A DNA stretch of 64,000 nt. It comes from Neoarius graeffei (taxonomy: Eukaryota; Chordata; Actinopteri; Siluriformes; Ariidae). Made by a program: the position numbers and the translations under genes. This document shows positions 43,384-55,600 of the stretch, piece by piece. The stretch spans positions 31,788,882 to 31,852,881 of the forward strand of contig NC_083575.1 in assembly GCF_027579695.1 (NCBI RefSeq), in the 5' to 3' direction. The number at the start of each line of letters is the position of its first letter. Within the stretch, counting starts at the first letter, position 1. Below the pieces are notes generated by a model. It ran no database searches. It had not been told where the DNA came from and saw nothing but the letters and a program-made list of their open reading frames with translations.

Positions 43384-43535
43384 CTCTGCACATGAACGCA
43401 AAACTAATCCATGGTTGATAATATTGTCTGATGTACTGTATATTGTAAATGAAAGGATTTATATAATAATAAAAAAAAGTAAAAAAAAAACCCCTAATCC
43501 ATGGTTAGATATCCCGAGCCACACTCCGTACCAGT

Positions 43536-43602
43536 TGGTGGCGATAATGCACCATAACGTTGTTTGCCAACCGCCATAAAACGCCAAGAAGAAGAAGACG
43601 CC
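43536..43602 (+). repeat. Probable I-clade LINE 3' tail upstream of MGME1
   Basis: GGTGGCGATAATGCACCATA...AACGCC then AAGAAGAAGAAG, similar to the end of the LINE at 35306-35359. It stops about 70 bp before the MGME1 start codon. Confidence 0.5.
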
Positions 43603-43674
43603 ATTGAAAGAGTGAAAGTTTGTGACACATTTAATGCCCTGTGAGACAGGATTTAGCGCAACGCAGGCGCTCCG

Positions 43675-46600
43675 ATGCGTGTTTACAGGTCGTGGCTGCG
43701 GCCGTTCAGTGTGAGCGCTGCGCTCTCGGGACGCTTCTCCTGCTTCCCCGGTTTGCGCGCGCGCAAGAAGAGCAGCCGGTACAGCGATGTGGACTCTGAG
43801 TACTACTCCTCACTGCTGAAGGCGGTCACGTGTCCGAGATCGCGGACTCCAGAAAGTATTGAAAACGAAGACCAGTGGCTTTACGGCCCTGTCGTAAAAT
43901 CCAAAGCCCGCGTGTGCAGAACGCTGAGAAACCCGTGGCCTCTGTTAAACGACGCCAAACGTGTCCTTGATGGAGAGAACGTGGAGGGAAGCATGACTCG
44001 GATAAGCTTACAGAGAGATGCAGAGCACGCCTCTATACCAAGTGTAACAAGAATACTCCAAAAGACAATGTCAGCCCAGAAAGCGTTTTATTTGGAGAGA
44101 TGGAAGAAAAGGAAGATTGCAGAGCTTGGAGAGGAAGGCTTCAAAGAATACAGCAACAGTAGGCCTCCTATGGTGTCCATTTACCTGATCTCATCTCATT
44201 ATCTGTAGCCGCTTTATCCTTCTACAGGGTCGCAGGCAAGCTGGAGCCTATCCCGGCTGACTACGGGTGAAAGGCGGGGTACACCCTGGACAAGTCGCCA
44301 GGTCATCACAGGGCTGACACATAGACACAGACAACCATTCACACTCACATTCACACCTACGCTCAATTTAGAGTCACCAGTTAACCTAACCTGCATGTCT
44401 TTGGACTGTGGGGGAAACCGGAGCACCCGGAGGAAACCCATGCGGACACGGGGAGAACATGCAAACTCCACACAGAAAGGCCCTCGCCGGCCACGGGGCT
44501 CGAACCCAGGACCTTCTTGCTGTGAGGCGACAGCGCTAACCACTACACCACCGTGCCGCCCTACCATTTACCTGATGTTATTGAAATTTTATTTTGTGCC
44601 CAAGAAAACCTAATAGTCAGGGAGTCTATGTAACCTACTTTGCAAAATTTGCCAAGTCTGGTTTCTCAGTATTAACCCTTTATTTACATCCCAAACAAAT
44701 TATTTTTACTTGTTGTAATGTCAGCAATCACCATTTTCACCAAAAAAAAAGGAAATGCTAAATATCACATGTTAAAAAACAAAACAAAACACGTATTCGT
44801 ATCACTTAAGTCCATTATAACATCCATCCATCCGTATTCTACCACTTATCCGGGTCGCGGGGGTAGCAGCCTAAAGGCCTCTGCATGCTCTTGCGACAAG
44901 GCTTTCGCAGATAGCTTTTCGCAGACAGTTGTAATTTATCGTTGAGCGGGGAGTAATAGGCGTGCGCGATGTTATTCACCGCCACAATGCAAGGGGGCGC
45001 GAAGTCGCTAGGAGTAGTTGGTGGGTGTGGTTAGTGGAGTGTTTATCCTCTGGTTACTTATAATGACTAGAACTTTTTTTTAATAATGACTAGAACTGGA
45101 GTCGTATAGATGTACGTACTTCCTCGATCAACCGCTCTTCATGCTGCTCCATCGTCGCTCGTGTTTTTAAAAATGCCGGTCGTGAAAACAAACCAAACCG
45201 GGAAAGTAGGGAAGCGGAAGTGCGTGTACAGCAGATGTAGAGTGGACCAATCAGAGCCCTCTTGTCTGCGAGGCTTCTGCAGTGGTCACAATTTTTGGGA
45301 GGTGCGCGCAGAGCGTCTGCGAAGGTGGGGGGGGGGGGGCTACGCAGACACTGTCTGCGACGCTATCTGCGAGGACTGGGTTGTCAGCATAAATTGGCCT
45401 TAAGCAGAGTAGCCCAGGCTTCCCTCTCCCTGACCACCTCCACCAGCTCTTCCAGGGGTTATACCGAGGTGTTCTCAGGCCAGCCGAGAGATGTAATCTC
45501 TCCAGCATGTCCTGGGTCTGCCCCAGGGTCTCCTCCCGGTGGGGCATGCCCAGAAAACCTCCCTTGGGAGGTGTCCGGGGGCATCCTAACAAGGTGCCTG
45601 AACCACCTCAACTGACCTTTCGATGTGGAGGAGCAGCGGTTCTACTCTGAGTCTCTCCCGAATGACCAAGCTTTTCACCCTTTCTCTAAGGGAGAGCCCA
45701 GCCACCCTGCGGAGAAAACAAATTTTTACTGCTTGTATCCGCGATCTCATTCGTTCGGTCACTACCTATAGCTCGTGACCATAGGTGAGAGTGGGAATGT
45801 AGATGGACCAGTAAATTGAGAGCTTTGCTTTTTGGCTCAGCTCTCTCTTTACCACAACAGACCGGTTTAGCATCTACATCACTGCTGACGCTGCCCCGAT
45901 CCTTCTGTCCAACTCCCGCTCCCCCTTACCCTCACTCTTGAATAAAACCCTGAGATACTTAATCTTCTCCACTTTAGGTAGCAACTCCACCCATTTCCGG
46001 CTGAGCGCCATGGCCACGGAATTGGAGGTGCTGCAAATCATCCCAGCGCACGTTGTAAGTCACAGATTGATGAAGCCAACAGGACCACATCATCCGCAAA
46101 AAGCAGAGACATGATCGTGATGCCACCAAACCAGACACCCTCCGCCCCTTGGCTGTGCCTACAGAGATGCCTACTAGTACGGATTGGCCATATTTTGTAC
46201 GGAAAAGTTACGTAAATACGATGTTACGGCAAACAGTGTTATTCTGTACGGAATTATTATAAAGTCTTAACAAATTCCAGTGAGTTGTTTTTAAATGTCC
46301 AAGCGACTTTTTCAATCCATGCGCAATTCACGGCTATTTATTTTTACGACAACCGCACGTGCTGTGTGTGACATGCGCAGATTCCGCACATTTGTTCGCA
46401 CTATTGAGGTATTTCACCCACGTGACCAAGTCACGTGACGCAGCCATTTTGGACAGCACGCTTAAGTCCTTCAGTGCAAGGCGGTATGAGATGGTGGAGA
46501 CCTTTGCACATTTTAACAAGAAAGTAAGCTTTGATTCGTGTTAAATTGGATCTGTCTTTTATCACAAACACTGTACCCAGCCTTGGTATGGAGCTCTGTT

Positions 46601-49600
46601 TATTTATTTCTGTGTCCCGTTTCTTTCTAGCCTCTGTTATTGCGTTTTATGTCTGATGTCTGCTATATGCAACCCTGGACAAATTAACACTGCCTTGTTT
46701 CACTGCTCAGATGGGTTAACAAACACTGACCCATTTAATATTTTGCTATATATTTTATCAAAATTGCGTTAACTGATAAACGAACCTGAAATGAAATGAT
46801 CACTGCAAAGTCTGGAGTACTCTGTTGGCTCCCAATCCTGTCTCTTCACAGCTGCAATCCATTTGGCCCTCTTGTCTGGGTCAGTAGGAAACCGGTAGTG
46901 ATGTGTCAGTCGCGAACGATCCGGTTCAGAGAGCCGGCTCTTTGAAGTGAACGACGGGAGCCGGCTCTTCGGTGGGAGCCGAGTCGGGGAGCCGAATTAG
47001 TTTTTTGTCCTTGGGTGCCTCAGAGAGAGAGACTTTCACAAAAAAAGTTGCTGTCCGATTGCGTCTTTGTGTTGTCTATTACCATTCAAAGGAAAAAAGT
47101 AGCATGGTGTACGCCTACTTTTTTTGGTTGGGGGGGTTGATGTCATTCACAGCTGCGAAAATAGGAAAATTGGTGTAATGCTTAAAGCTGTGGAGCGCAG
47201 GGGAGAGGAGTCTGTGAGGCACCTGAGGAGGGGAAAATCAGCTGCGTATTTTATATTGGTAATATAACACAGTTTTGCATTATGTTTGTGAGAAAATAAT
47301 TTATTAATTGGTAAGTAAGTTTTATTTCTATAGCTAGAACATTGTTACACTGCTATACTTTACAAAGCTTTACAATGGCTACAAAAACTAAAAAATAAAA
47401 TGGAAAACATCCTATTGATAAAATATAAATAATAATGTAATTAATTAACTAGTTAATTGCAGCAATTAAATCAAAAATAAAATCTCAGGAGCCGTTTGGG
47501 AGCCGAAAGAGCTGGCTCCTTATAGTAAGAAGAGCCAAAAGAGCCGAAATTCCCATCACTAGAAACCGGTAAAAGGAGCGTCCTGCACGCTGTCCCTGTC
47601 TGTTGTGGCAGCCCACAGCACAACAAGCAAACACCATGGTTATTTATAGAGTGCTTACTGACAAATTAATCTATTCTAGGTGTCTGTAACACGTTTTTTT
47701 TCAAGCTGGTTCTCCCTCTCTGTCTGCAGCGTTAGTATGTAGCTTGACGTTCAAAACGGCGGACACCGGGGCGTCACGTGACCCTGTGACGTCAGGTGAA
47801 ATACCTCAATTTTCGCTCGGCATCACACACGCATGGTGCTGCTTCTCAATGGTGGAAATGAAACGCTCAGTATCGGGACAAGTGAAGCACAGGTCTCAGG
47901 TGTTCCTCCCACGATATGCGGTAGAATGGCCGTGCATTACACCCAGTCAAAAGGGCAATGGATACGCGCACTGCAAACTGTGTAGAACTGACATTAACAT
48001 GGTGGTCGCGATGACTGCAGGCGGCATGTCAGCTCCAGAAAACATATGGAGTATGCTGAAATGGCGAGTCAGGCGGAAAGTAAATCTGGGGGTATCCAGC
48101 ATTTTTTTACGAAATCTGTGGATGAAAAGACACGGAACGTGACACGTGCTGAAGCAGTGATGGTTGACCTATGCTTGGAGTTGAACTTGCCAATTACGCT
48201 ACGTTCACACTGCAAGGCTTAATGCTCAATTCCGATTTTTTTGTGAAATCCGATTTTTTTTGTGAGGTCGTTCACATTAACAAATATATGCGACTTGTAT
48301 GTGATCCTCAGTATGAACGAAAAGCGACCTAAAAGTGTTCCGCATGCGCACTGCAGGATACGACGATGTCACACGCAGTGAGCATGGCCAGTGTTTACGT
48401 AAGTAAAACCGCCCGGTTGCGGTATGACCCATCCAATCTAGCTTGAATAGCTGTATCCCCCCAAATGGAAATCAGCTCCCTAACCTCTGCGTCCTTCTAT
48501 TGAGAAGATTCAGAACCTTCACAGCCCGAAGCGTCCCTCGCATTGATGTCATGCGCAGGGGCGCAGATACGTTTTTTGAACTGGGGGGGACAAAAAACTG
48601 GGGGGGACAAAGCTGCCAGCAAACCAACCCCGATATGCCTGTCAAACTTGTTGTGGGTTACCATAGCAACCAAGCTCGAGCTCGCAACCTGTGCAGTCTG
48701 CGCAGCTCAACCAACCGAATATCAGTCTTTGTTTTGTTTTATGTGAGTTGTTGCAATATGTATACACTGCCGTGCACCTCAATAAACCGAATGGTAATTA
48801 GTCTTTTGATTTTTCCGTGAGGTTTGCCTTATGCAAAGAAAGACAGCATAGACGTTTTTTCCTCCCTATAGACCCTTTTCAGTCACGTGACCTTCGTAAA
48901 CGCGACCACCATTTTGGACATGTAGCGGACTTCGGCTCGAATTGGTTTGAATGCGAGGAAGGCGACAAACGGAGAACATACAAGAAAAAGGAGCGAGATA
49001 CAGAAAACACCTTCGCTATCCAGCGACGTAGGGCATTTACAGGGCGAGCAGAGGGAGAAATAACAGTAACGACACATTAGCAACGCCGTACAGAAATAAC
49101 GGTTTATGGCACAGACCCTTTCGGTTCTCGCTCATCTAGCTGCTACAATGACTGCTTAGACTGCAACAATAATACCTAACACACATTTAAGTATCCGTCG
49201 TAAAGACGTGAAACTCGTCGAGTGACGAGTGTGTTCATTGATAAGCTAACACAATCTAAAAGTAGACATACCATCACACTGCCCTGGCGCTGTGTACAGT
49301 TTACCTTCTACGGTTTGTGCACTCACTATTTGCCATTACTTTCTCCAACCATTGTGACAGATTACAGGGAACGGCCTGGATTTAAGAGACAAATACATGT
49401 TCCTCTTGTTTTGAACACTTATTTGTAGGCAGTGCTTAATTTGTAAAGTGGGAGGTCCGGAGCGCAGAGGATGAGTGGCTCCGGTGCGGAAAAAAAGAGG
49501 AGAGGGGAGGGGGGCGCGGCGCTGCGCTTCTGGGCATGTTTTGTAATAACACTGCAAATTAAGTTCATCTGCAGATATTTTGTGGATGTCGTTTCATGAG

Positions 49601-52600
49601 AGAAATCACCAACAAGACAGATATCAAAATCAGACATTAACACTAAATAAACTTGCATTTATTTAATTATTATTATTATTATTATTATTATTTTTTGTTA
49701 CATAGTCAAAAGAGGTGTCAGATCACCGGATCCAGTGTAAATAGCTGCCGGAGCCAACGCCCGAGGTTCCGGAGCGCGCTCCGGCTTGCTCCCCCTCAAA
49801 TTAAGCGCTGTTTGTAGGACACTGCCTCTGATCTGTCCTACAGTCTACCAACAGCAAAGGAACACAACGCTAGCTAATAGCTACTACAGAAGAAAAAAAG
49901 AGGTTACAATGGGTTATTTTAGCCTATTTGGTTACACACTCGCCGCCACAGAATGTTAACAGCAATGTAATGCCTTTTCTGGCTAATTTTATTCGTCTTA
50001 CCTCCAACAAAGTGGTCACTGCACAAGCGTTGGTATGCCGCTATCCATCTTCTCCGTCGGTCAGCATCTACCGGGATCTGATAAAATGATAACCCTTGCC
50101 TTGTTTGTTGATGGTTACTACCTCCAGGTGCACAACAATATAGTGGCATGATGGAAGTCTTGCTGAAAATAAACACTTTCTTTGCTGCCGTTCCTCAATG
50201 TTGGCTGTGGTAAACTACTGGTAGTACATGTCCAAAATGGCGGCCGCGTTTGTCGTGACGTCACGTGAAAAGGGTCCATAAGTGGGGGGGACCGAACGAA
50301 GTGAATTTAAATCTGGGTGGGACGAATCCCACCCTCTATCTGCACCCGTGATTATGCGCCATGTTGTTGTAACTTTTTTTTTGAGAGACTCGCCGCCTAC
50401 TTCAGCGCAGAATAGTGACGTTTGTGGCTTGTTGATGACGTGTAAGTCGGATGAATGCGACCTGGCGGTTCAGACTGAAGTCGCATATGAAACGATCGGA
50501 TAGGAATCGGAATTAGGACCACATATCCAAACGGCCTGGGTCGGATTTGAAAAAATCGGATCTGTGTCGTTCATATTGTCAATAAAAGATCGGATACAGG
50601 TCACATATGGGCGAAAAGATCGGATTTGAGTCACTTCAGCCTGCAGTGTGAACGTAGCCTTAGTGCCATGAAATGTAAGTTAAACTTATTCAGTTTCTTT
50701 TTACGTGTATGATTTTTATTCACTGAAATATCACACACTGGCTGTACTTCTTTAATTCAAAGTCTTTTCAGTGTTGCAAGTACAAATGTACATGTAGTAT
50801 GATCAAAAACAGAATTTTATGATTAGTGTTGTTGGGATTGTGGCAAAAAATGGATCATTCCACTGTTTTAAATACAATTATAAATGGCATTTTATTCAAT
50901 GTCTCTTCTGAAGCATTATGCTGAAGTGTTTATATATTGGGACATTAAGATAATGTCGGACTCTCTTTGGCATGAAATAAGAAATTTTTTAAAAATTTTA
51001 TTAGAATCCGTTAACAGGTAGAACATTTTGCCAGGCAATATAATATAATACTTTTGAGGAGTTACATTCAATACCAATGATTGGTAGTCAACCGTAATGT
51101 CTGCAAACAGGGAACACTATTGTATTTAGAAAAATGTGATAAATTGTATGCTCTAGAAATTTGTTGAGTGGAAATTCAATTGAGATGGCTGCTCGCGTTT
51201 TGTTTGTTCAATTCACACAAAACAGTACTTTTTAATAATTTAAATGTTAAACATATTGGTATAGAGATCTTGCAGTCACGTGACCGGAAAGTACACAACC
51301 GCCATCTTGTCGGTCAAAAACACCGCTGAATACTGCTGCACTCGTGTACAGAATGGATCAATTTCAACTGACGGACTACACGGCTCATTTTTCTAATGAA
51401 CAGATAACTAGATATATGTCTAAAATAAATGATCTACAGATTTGTGACCCTTATGGCTTATCGGACGGAGTTTTCACGACCGGATGTTGAACTGCCAGCG
51501 GAATACCCAGACGTGTATAATTACCTCATTAACTTTCCCTCGCTGTTCAGTGGTGAAGCACTGCGTGCCTATAAATCTCTGGACAGTTATCTTTACAGAA
51601 ATTCAGGATTTGTCAGCGGCTCAGATGTGGCATCTTGTAACCAAGAATCCTCATTGGATGGGTAAGTCACTTAAGTATTGAGTATAGCACTGACCAGCCG
51701 ATTATAGAATAGAATAAGGTAATTCCAAATTGTCCGTCTTGTTTACATGGATCTGGTGTTGGAGAGGTAGAGGCTTAGCAGTGGAGGTTTGAGTGGCTGT
51801 TTTCTGAGCTTAGTCAACAGGCCGGCTCTGCAGCCTCGCTTTTGCTTCCGCTCCCGGCGCCGCCTCCTTCGCTTTGCTTCCGATAACAATCCACGGAGAC
51901 CCTGCTGGTCTCGCTATCTCGTCCGGAATGTTTTTTTTTTTTTTCTCGTCCGGAATGTTGTGCATGCGATGGAAATCGCTACAAACCGTCATTTTCTGCT
52001 GGAAACCCATGTCCAGTAAGTCCATACGGTTGTAGTGGATATTGAAGTCCGGTACAGACGAACAACACGCAAAAATACATGCAAAAAACGTGCACAGGTA
52101 GGGAGAGCTTGTAGCTGCAGCCGTTGTAGTAGAATTGTATATAGTAGGTTTTTCCAGAAGAAAAGGTAGAAGTAAAAGCAGAAGTAGAACCAGAAGTAGA
52201 AGGCGGAATATGGCGTTTGACCGACAAGATGGCGTCTGTCACAATCTGGATTGGCTGTGACGTCACATGCAAGTGCTCCATATACACCTCTTTATAATGG
52301 AAATGCGCATAAATTAATGTTACTGAAAGTCATTCCAAAATACTGAAAAATGTTTTCAAGAATACCGAAATTCAAAATTTGGGGTAGGCATCTCTGTGCC
52401 TAGAAATTCTGTCCATAAAAGTTATGAACAGAACCGGTGACAAAGGCTGTCCATTATAACATCTGTATTTTTTATTTTTATTTTTTTAAATTACCCATTT
52501 ACTAACTTTATGTGAATAGAAATCATGCATTTACATGATATCAAGTTAAGTTTAAAATGAGATGTTTAAGTACATAGAGAGCATAAAAAGCCAGAAATAT

Positions 52601-55600
52601 TTTACACTATTGCTACAGAACTTGAGAATATTTATAGCTTATCTACATTCCAGAACTCAGCTCACAATCTCTCATTTCAGAATTTTCTGTGATACATTTA
52701 TTACTAAGCTGCTAGCAGTTTCTGTTTTTTTTTTTATGTCCAAACTACATCAAGAAGTAACACTTTGCCTAAGCATTCAAACACACAACACGAAGATAAA
52801 AGCAGTTATTGGTAACACATTATGACCAGAACAGCCACTGGACTATTTTCAAAAGTAGACAATGTCACTTTCACAACTAGACAATGTCAGTTTCCTCTGT
52901 ATCTGCTGGGCTGTCTGTTGTTCTGTTTTGGCATGCATCACCACATCCACAAAGGTCTGTACATGGCAGTTGATGTTTCTGGCAGCCACAGCTCCTTCTT
53001 ACAGTTGCATTTTCCTGAGCTCAAGTAGAGCTTCCAGAACTGGAGCTTTAAGACAGAAGACTGGCTTCAGTTTGTCTTCAACTGATGAACCATGCTTTTG
53101 ACCTGAGTAAAAAGGTTGTGTGCCACAAATAATACCTATTATGGATATGATAATTGCATATTAATGATGTAATACTTTTATGCCAATTTCCTATATGTGG
53201 TTTCAGGGCTCTTTTTCTGCGCAAAGTTCCCCTGCATAATTAGCTATGAAACAGCAGCCTCCAAACATTACAAGAATGGATTTATATCTGAACTTGTATA
53301 TTATTACCAAAAACAAGACTTGGCAAATTTTGCAAAGTAGCCTCCAAATATAAATAAATATTGCCCGACTATAAGTGAAATTAGAAATCATAGGTTTGGA
53401 AGGCAGGGCGGCACGGTGGTGTAGTGGTTAGCGCTGTTGCCTCACAGCAAGAAGGTCCGGGTTCGAGCCCCGTGGCCGGCGAGGGCCTTTCTGTGTGGAG
53501 TTTGCATGTTCTCCCCGTGTCCGCGTGGGTTTCCTCCGGGTGTTCCGGTTTCCCCCACAGTCCAAAGACATGCAGGTTAGGTTAACTGGTGACTCTAAAT
53601 TGATCGTAGGTGTGAGTGTGAATGGTTGTCTGTGTCTATGTGTCAGCCCTGTGATGACCTGGCGACTTGTCCAGGGTGTACCCCGCCTTTCGCCCGTGGT
53701 CAGCTGGGATAGGCTCCAGCTTGCCTGCGACCCTGTAGAACAGGATAAAGCGGCTAGAGATGATGAGATGAGGTTTGGAAGGCACTTTTTAAATTTAATA
53801 ACACTTGTTCCCTCAAATATTTGCCTGACGTTAACTACTGGAAACACAATTATTCCCTTTTCTTGTCTCTTGCTTCACTTGGCATTGTAATTCCAAGTCT
53901 AAACATTCAAAAAGATTAACATCTCAAATGGTACTATTTTTAGAGCTGAGTTACTAGCAATTACAAAGGCTTTGGAACTTCTTATTGATAAACCTCCCTT
54001 TCAAAGTGTGATATTTTCTGATTCCTTGTCTGTCATACAAAAAATTCCAAAGGAAGATAATGACAGAATTATTAGATTTCCGATATCTTATGTACCAGCT
54101 TTATCTTATGGGTGGTGAGGTTGTTTTTTGTTCAGTTCCAGCTCATGTGGGTATTAAAGGAAATGGCTGATAAATTGGCCAAAAGATCTGTAAATAAAAC
54201 CTATTATGACATTCATTACCCTTTTACCACTTCTGCCATCGCAAAATGTTTCAAAGATGTTGCTTTTATAATATGGCAAGACAGATGGGAAAATTCCCAA
54301 ACTGGTAGATTCTTCTACCAACTTGAACCAAATATTACAACATATACCACATATTCTGACAGAAACATCCATCCATCCATTATCTTTAGCTGCTTTATCC
54401 TGTTCTACATAGTCGCAGGCAAGCTGGAGCCTATCCCAGCTGACTATGGGCGAGAGGCGGGGTACACCCTGGACAAGTCGCCAAGTTATCGCAGGCATGC
54501 TGAGCCACAGACAACCATTCACACTCTCATTCACACCTACGGTCAATTTAGAGTCACCAGTTAACCTAACCTGCATGTCTTTGTTGGAGGTTAGGTTAAC
54601 TGGTTAACAGTTAACAGTTGGAGATTTAATATAAAAAAAAATTTACTTTTACATAAATAATTGTATGATATAAGTTTATTATTGAAAAAAAAAAGAAACT
54701 CGTATTTAATGTGTGTGCTTGGTCACAATATGTGAACTAGTAGTTCCAATCCTTATAGGACGCCAAATCACTTCGAGTGGGATCGTCCCGAAAAGCTCCT
54801 CAAGCTTACTTTAGTTCATATTTGTAAAACACTTGGATGGAAACCTGTGTGCCTCTTGTTGAACCTTCCAGATGGAAATGATTCTCCTGTCATCATCTTG
54901 TTTTTTTTTTTAGATCTTTTCACACAGGGGAGACTATTGCATGTCGCTCTTGAAGGAATTTTAAGTGGAGAACAAACCTTAAATGAAAATGAAACCGTGT
55001 CTGGGTATTTGCAAAGTATCAGTCACGGGTTGGAAGATGTTACAGGAGTGAAAGCCATTGAGAGTGTTGTGCAACATCAGCCTCTGCAGTACCTGGGCGT
55101 TGTGGATTGTGTTGCCATGTACAAGTGAGAATTGGTTGTTTTTTGTACAGCATTTTTAAAATTAGAACAAGTGTCACTGGTTAAGTGGTGAGCTATTGAT
55201 TAAAAAAATTGACTGCTTGGGGCTAGTTTGACCAAGATGTTTTTTTTTTTTTTTTTTTCCTGACTCGTAGTATTGCCAAGCAAAACTGTTTTATAGAACA
55301 CAAGCTTCTATAGTTCTTCGATTGAAAGAAAATAAACGGGTATGGTGGTAACAATAATACTGGAATTCTTTGTATTGTGTAACCAAGTACACTGCAAACC
55401 CCCTATAATGAACTCTTTTACTATGAACTTTTGCATATAATGAACCAAGTTTGTGTCCCACCACCTTTAAAGTGCATATCCTGGACCAAATTCTTTTTTT
55501 TTTTTTTATATGAATGTCCCTTTACACACTCCTCCAGAAGGGTAATTTTGCACAAGGCCATCTGTCTACAGCAGAAAAAAAAAAAAATAACAAAACATGC

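Larger units (their letters stand above)
39375..43388. mobile_element. hAT-type element with 8-bp TSD CACATGAA, filled with nested insertions
   Basis: CACATGAA occurs at 39367-39374 and 43389-43396. The left end CAGAGGCGATTCTAGG and right end CAGAGGCGCATCTTG (inverted, at 41477-41491) are the TIRs. The last 5 bp of the right TIR (CTCTG) are duplicated by the element at 41492-43383. No transposase seen. Confidence 0.8.
48867..50280 (-). mobile_element. P-element-like transposon (level 5) with THAP remnant
   Basis: Inverted GACCCTTTTCA ends, then TCACGTGA motifs and CCATTTTGGACATGTA / TACATGTCCAAAATGG on the two sides. A minus-strand THAP fragment lies inside. Confidence 0.75.
48556..50350. 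mobile_element. hAT-like element (level 4), imperfect 8-bp TSD
   Basis: Inverted ends CAGGGGCGCAGAT and CACGGGTGCAGAT. Flanks GTCATGCG and ATTATGCG agree at 6 of 8 bases. Confidence 0.65.
48197..50659. mobile_element. TIR element (level 3), TSD TTA
   Basis: TTA at 48194-48196 and 50660-50662. Inverted ends GCTACGTTCACACTGCA, with repeated CCGATTTTTT/AAAATCGGA motifs inward. Harbinger-like by its 3-bp duplication. Confidence 0.82.
46161..52397. mobile_element. TIR element (level 2) inside the RTE LINE, TSD GCCT
   Basis: Perfect 14-bp TIRs ACAGAGATGCCTAC at both ends. GCCT at 46157-46160 and 52398-52401. Removal restores the LINE text CTGTGCCT/AGAAATTCTG. Most of the 6.2 kb is later insertion. 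No transposase recognised. Confidence 0.85.
44825..52448 (-). mobile_element. RTE-type (Rex3-like) LINE expanded by nested insertions, 15-bp TSD
   Basis: GTCCATTATAACATC flanks the whole block (44810-44824 and 52449-52463). LINE sequence itself is at 44825-44874, 45401-46160 and 52398-52448. The left end is a (GGAT)n-type 3' tail on the minus strand. The body holds antisense of an RT C-terminus: text such as CTGACCACCTCCACCAGCTC, CAGCCGAGAGATGTAATCTC, CGCGATCTCATTCGTTCGGT. Everything else in the interval is later insertion. RTE assignment rests on tail and sequence recall. Confidence 0.8.
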
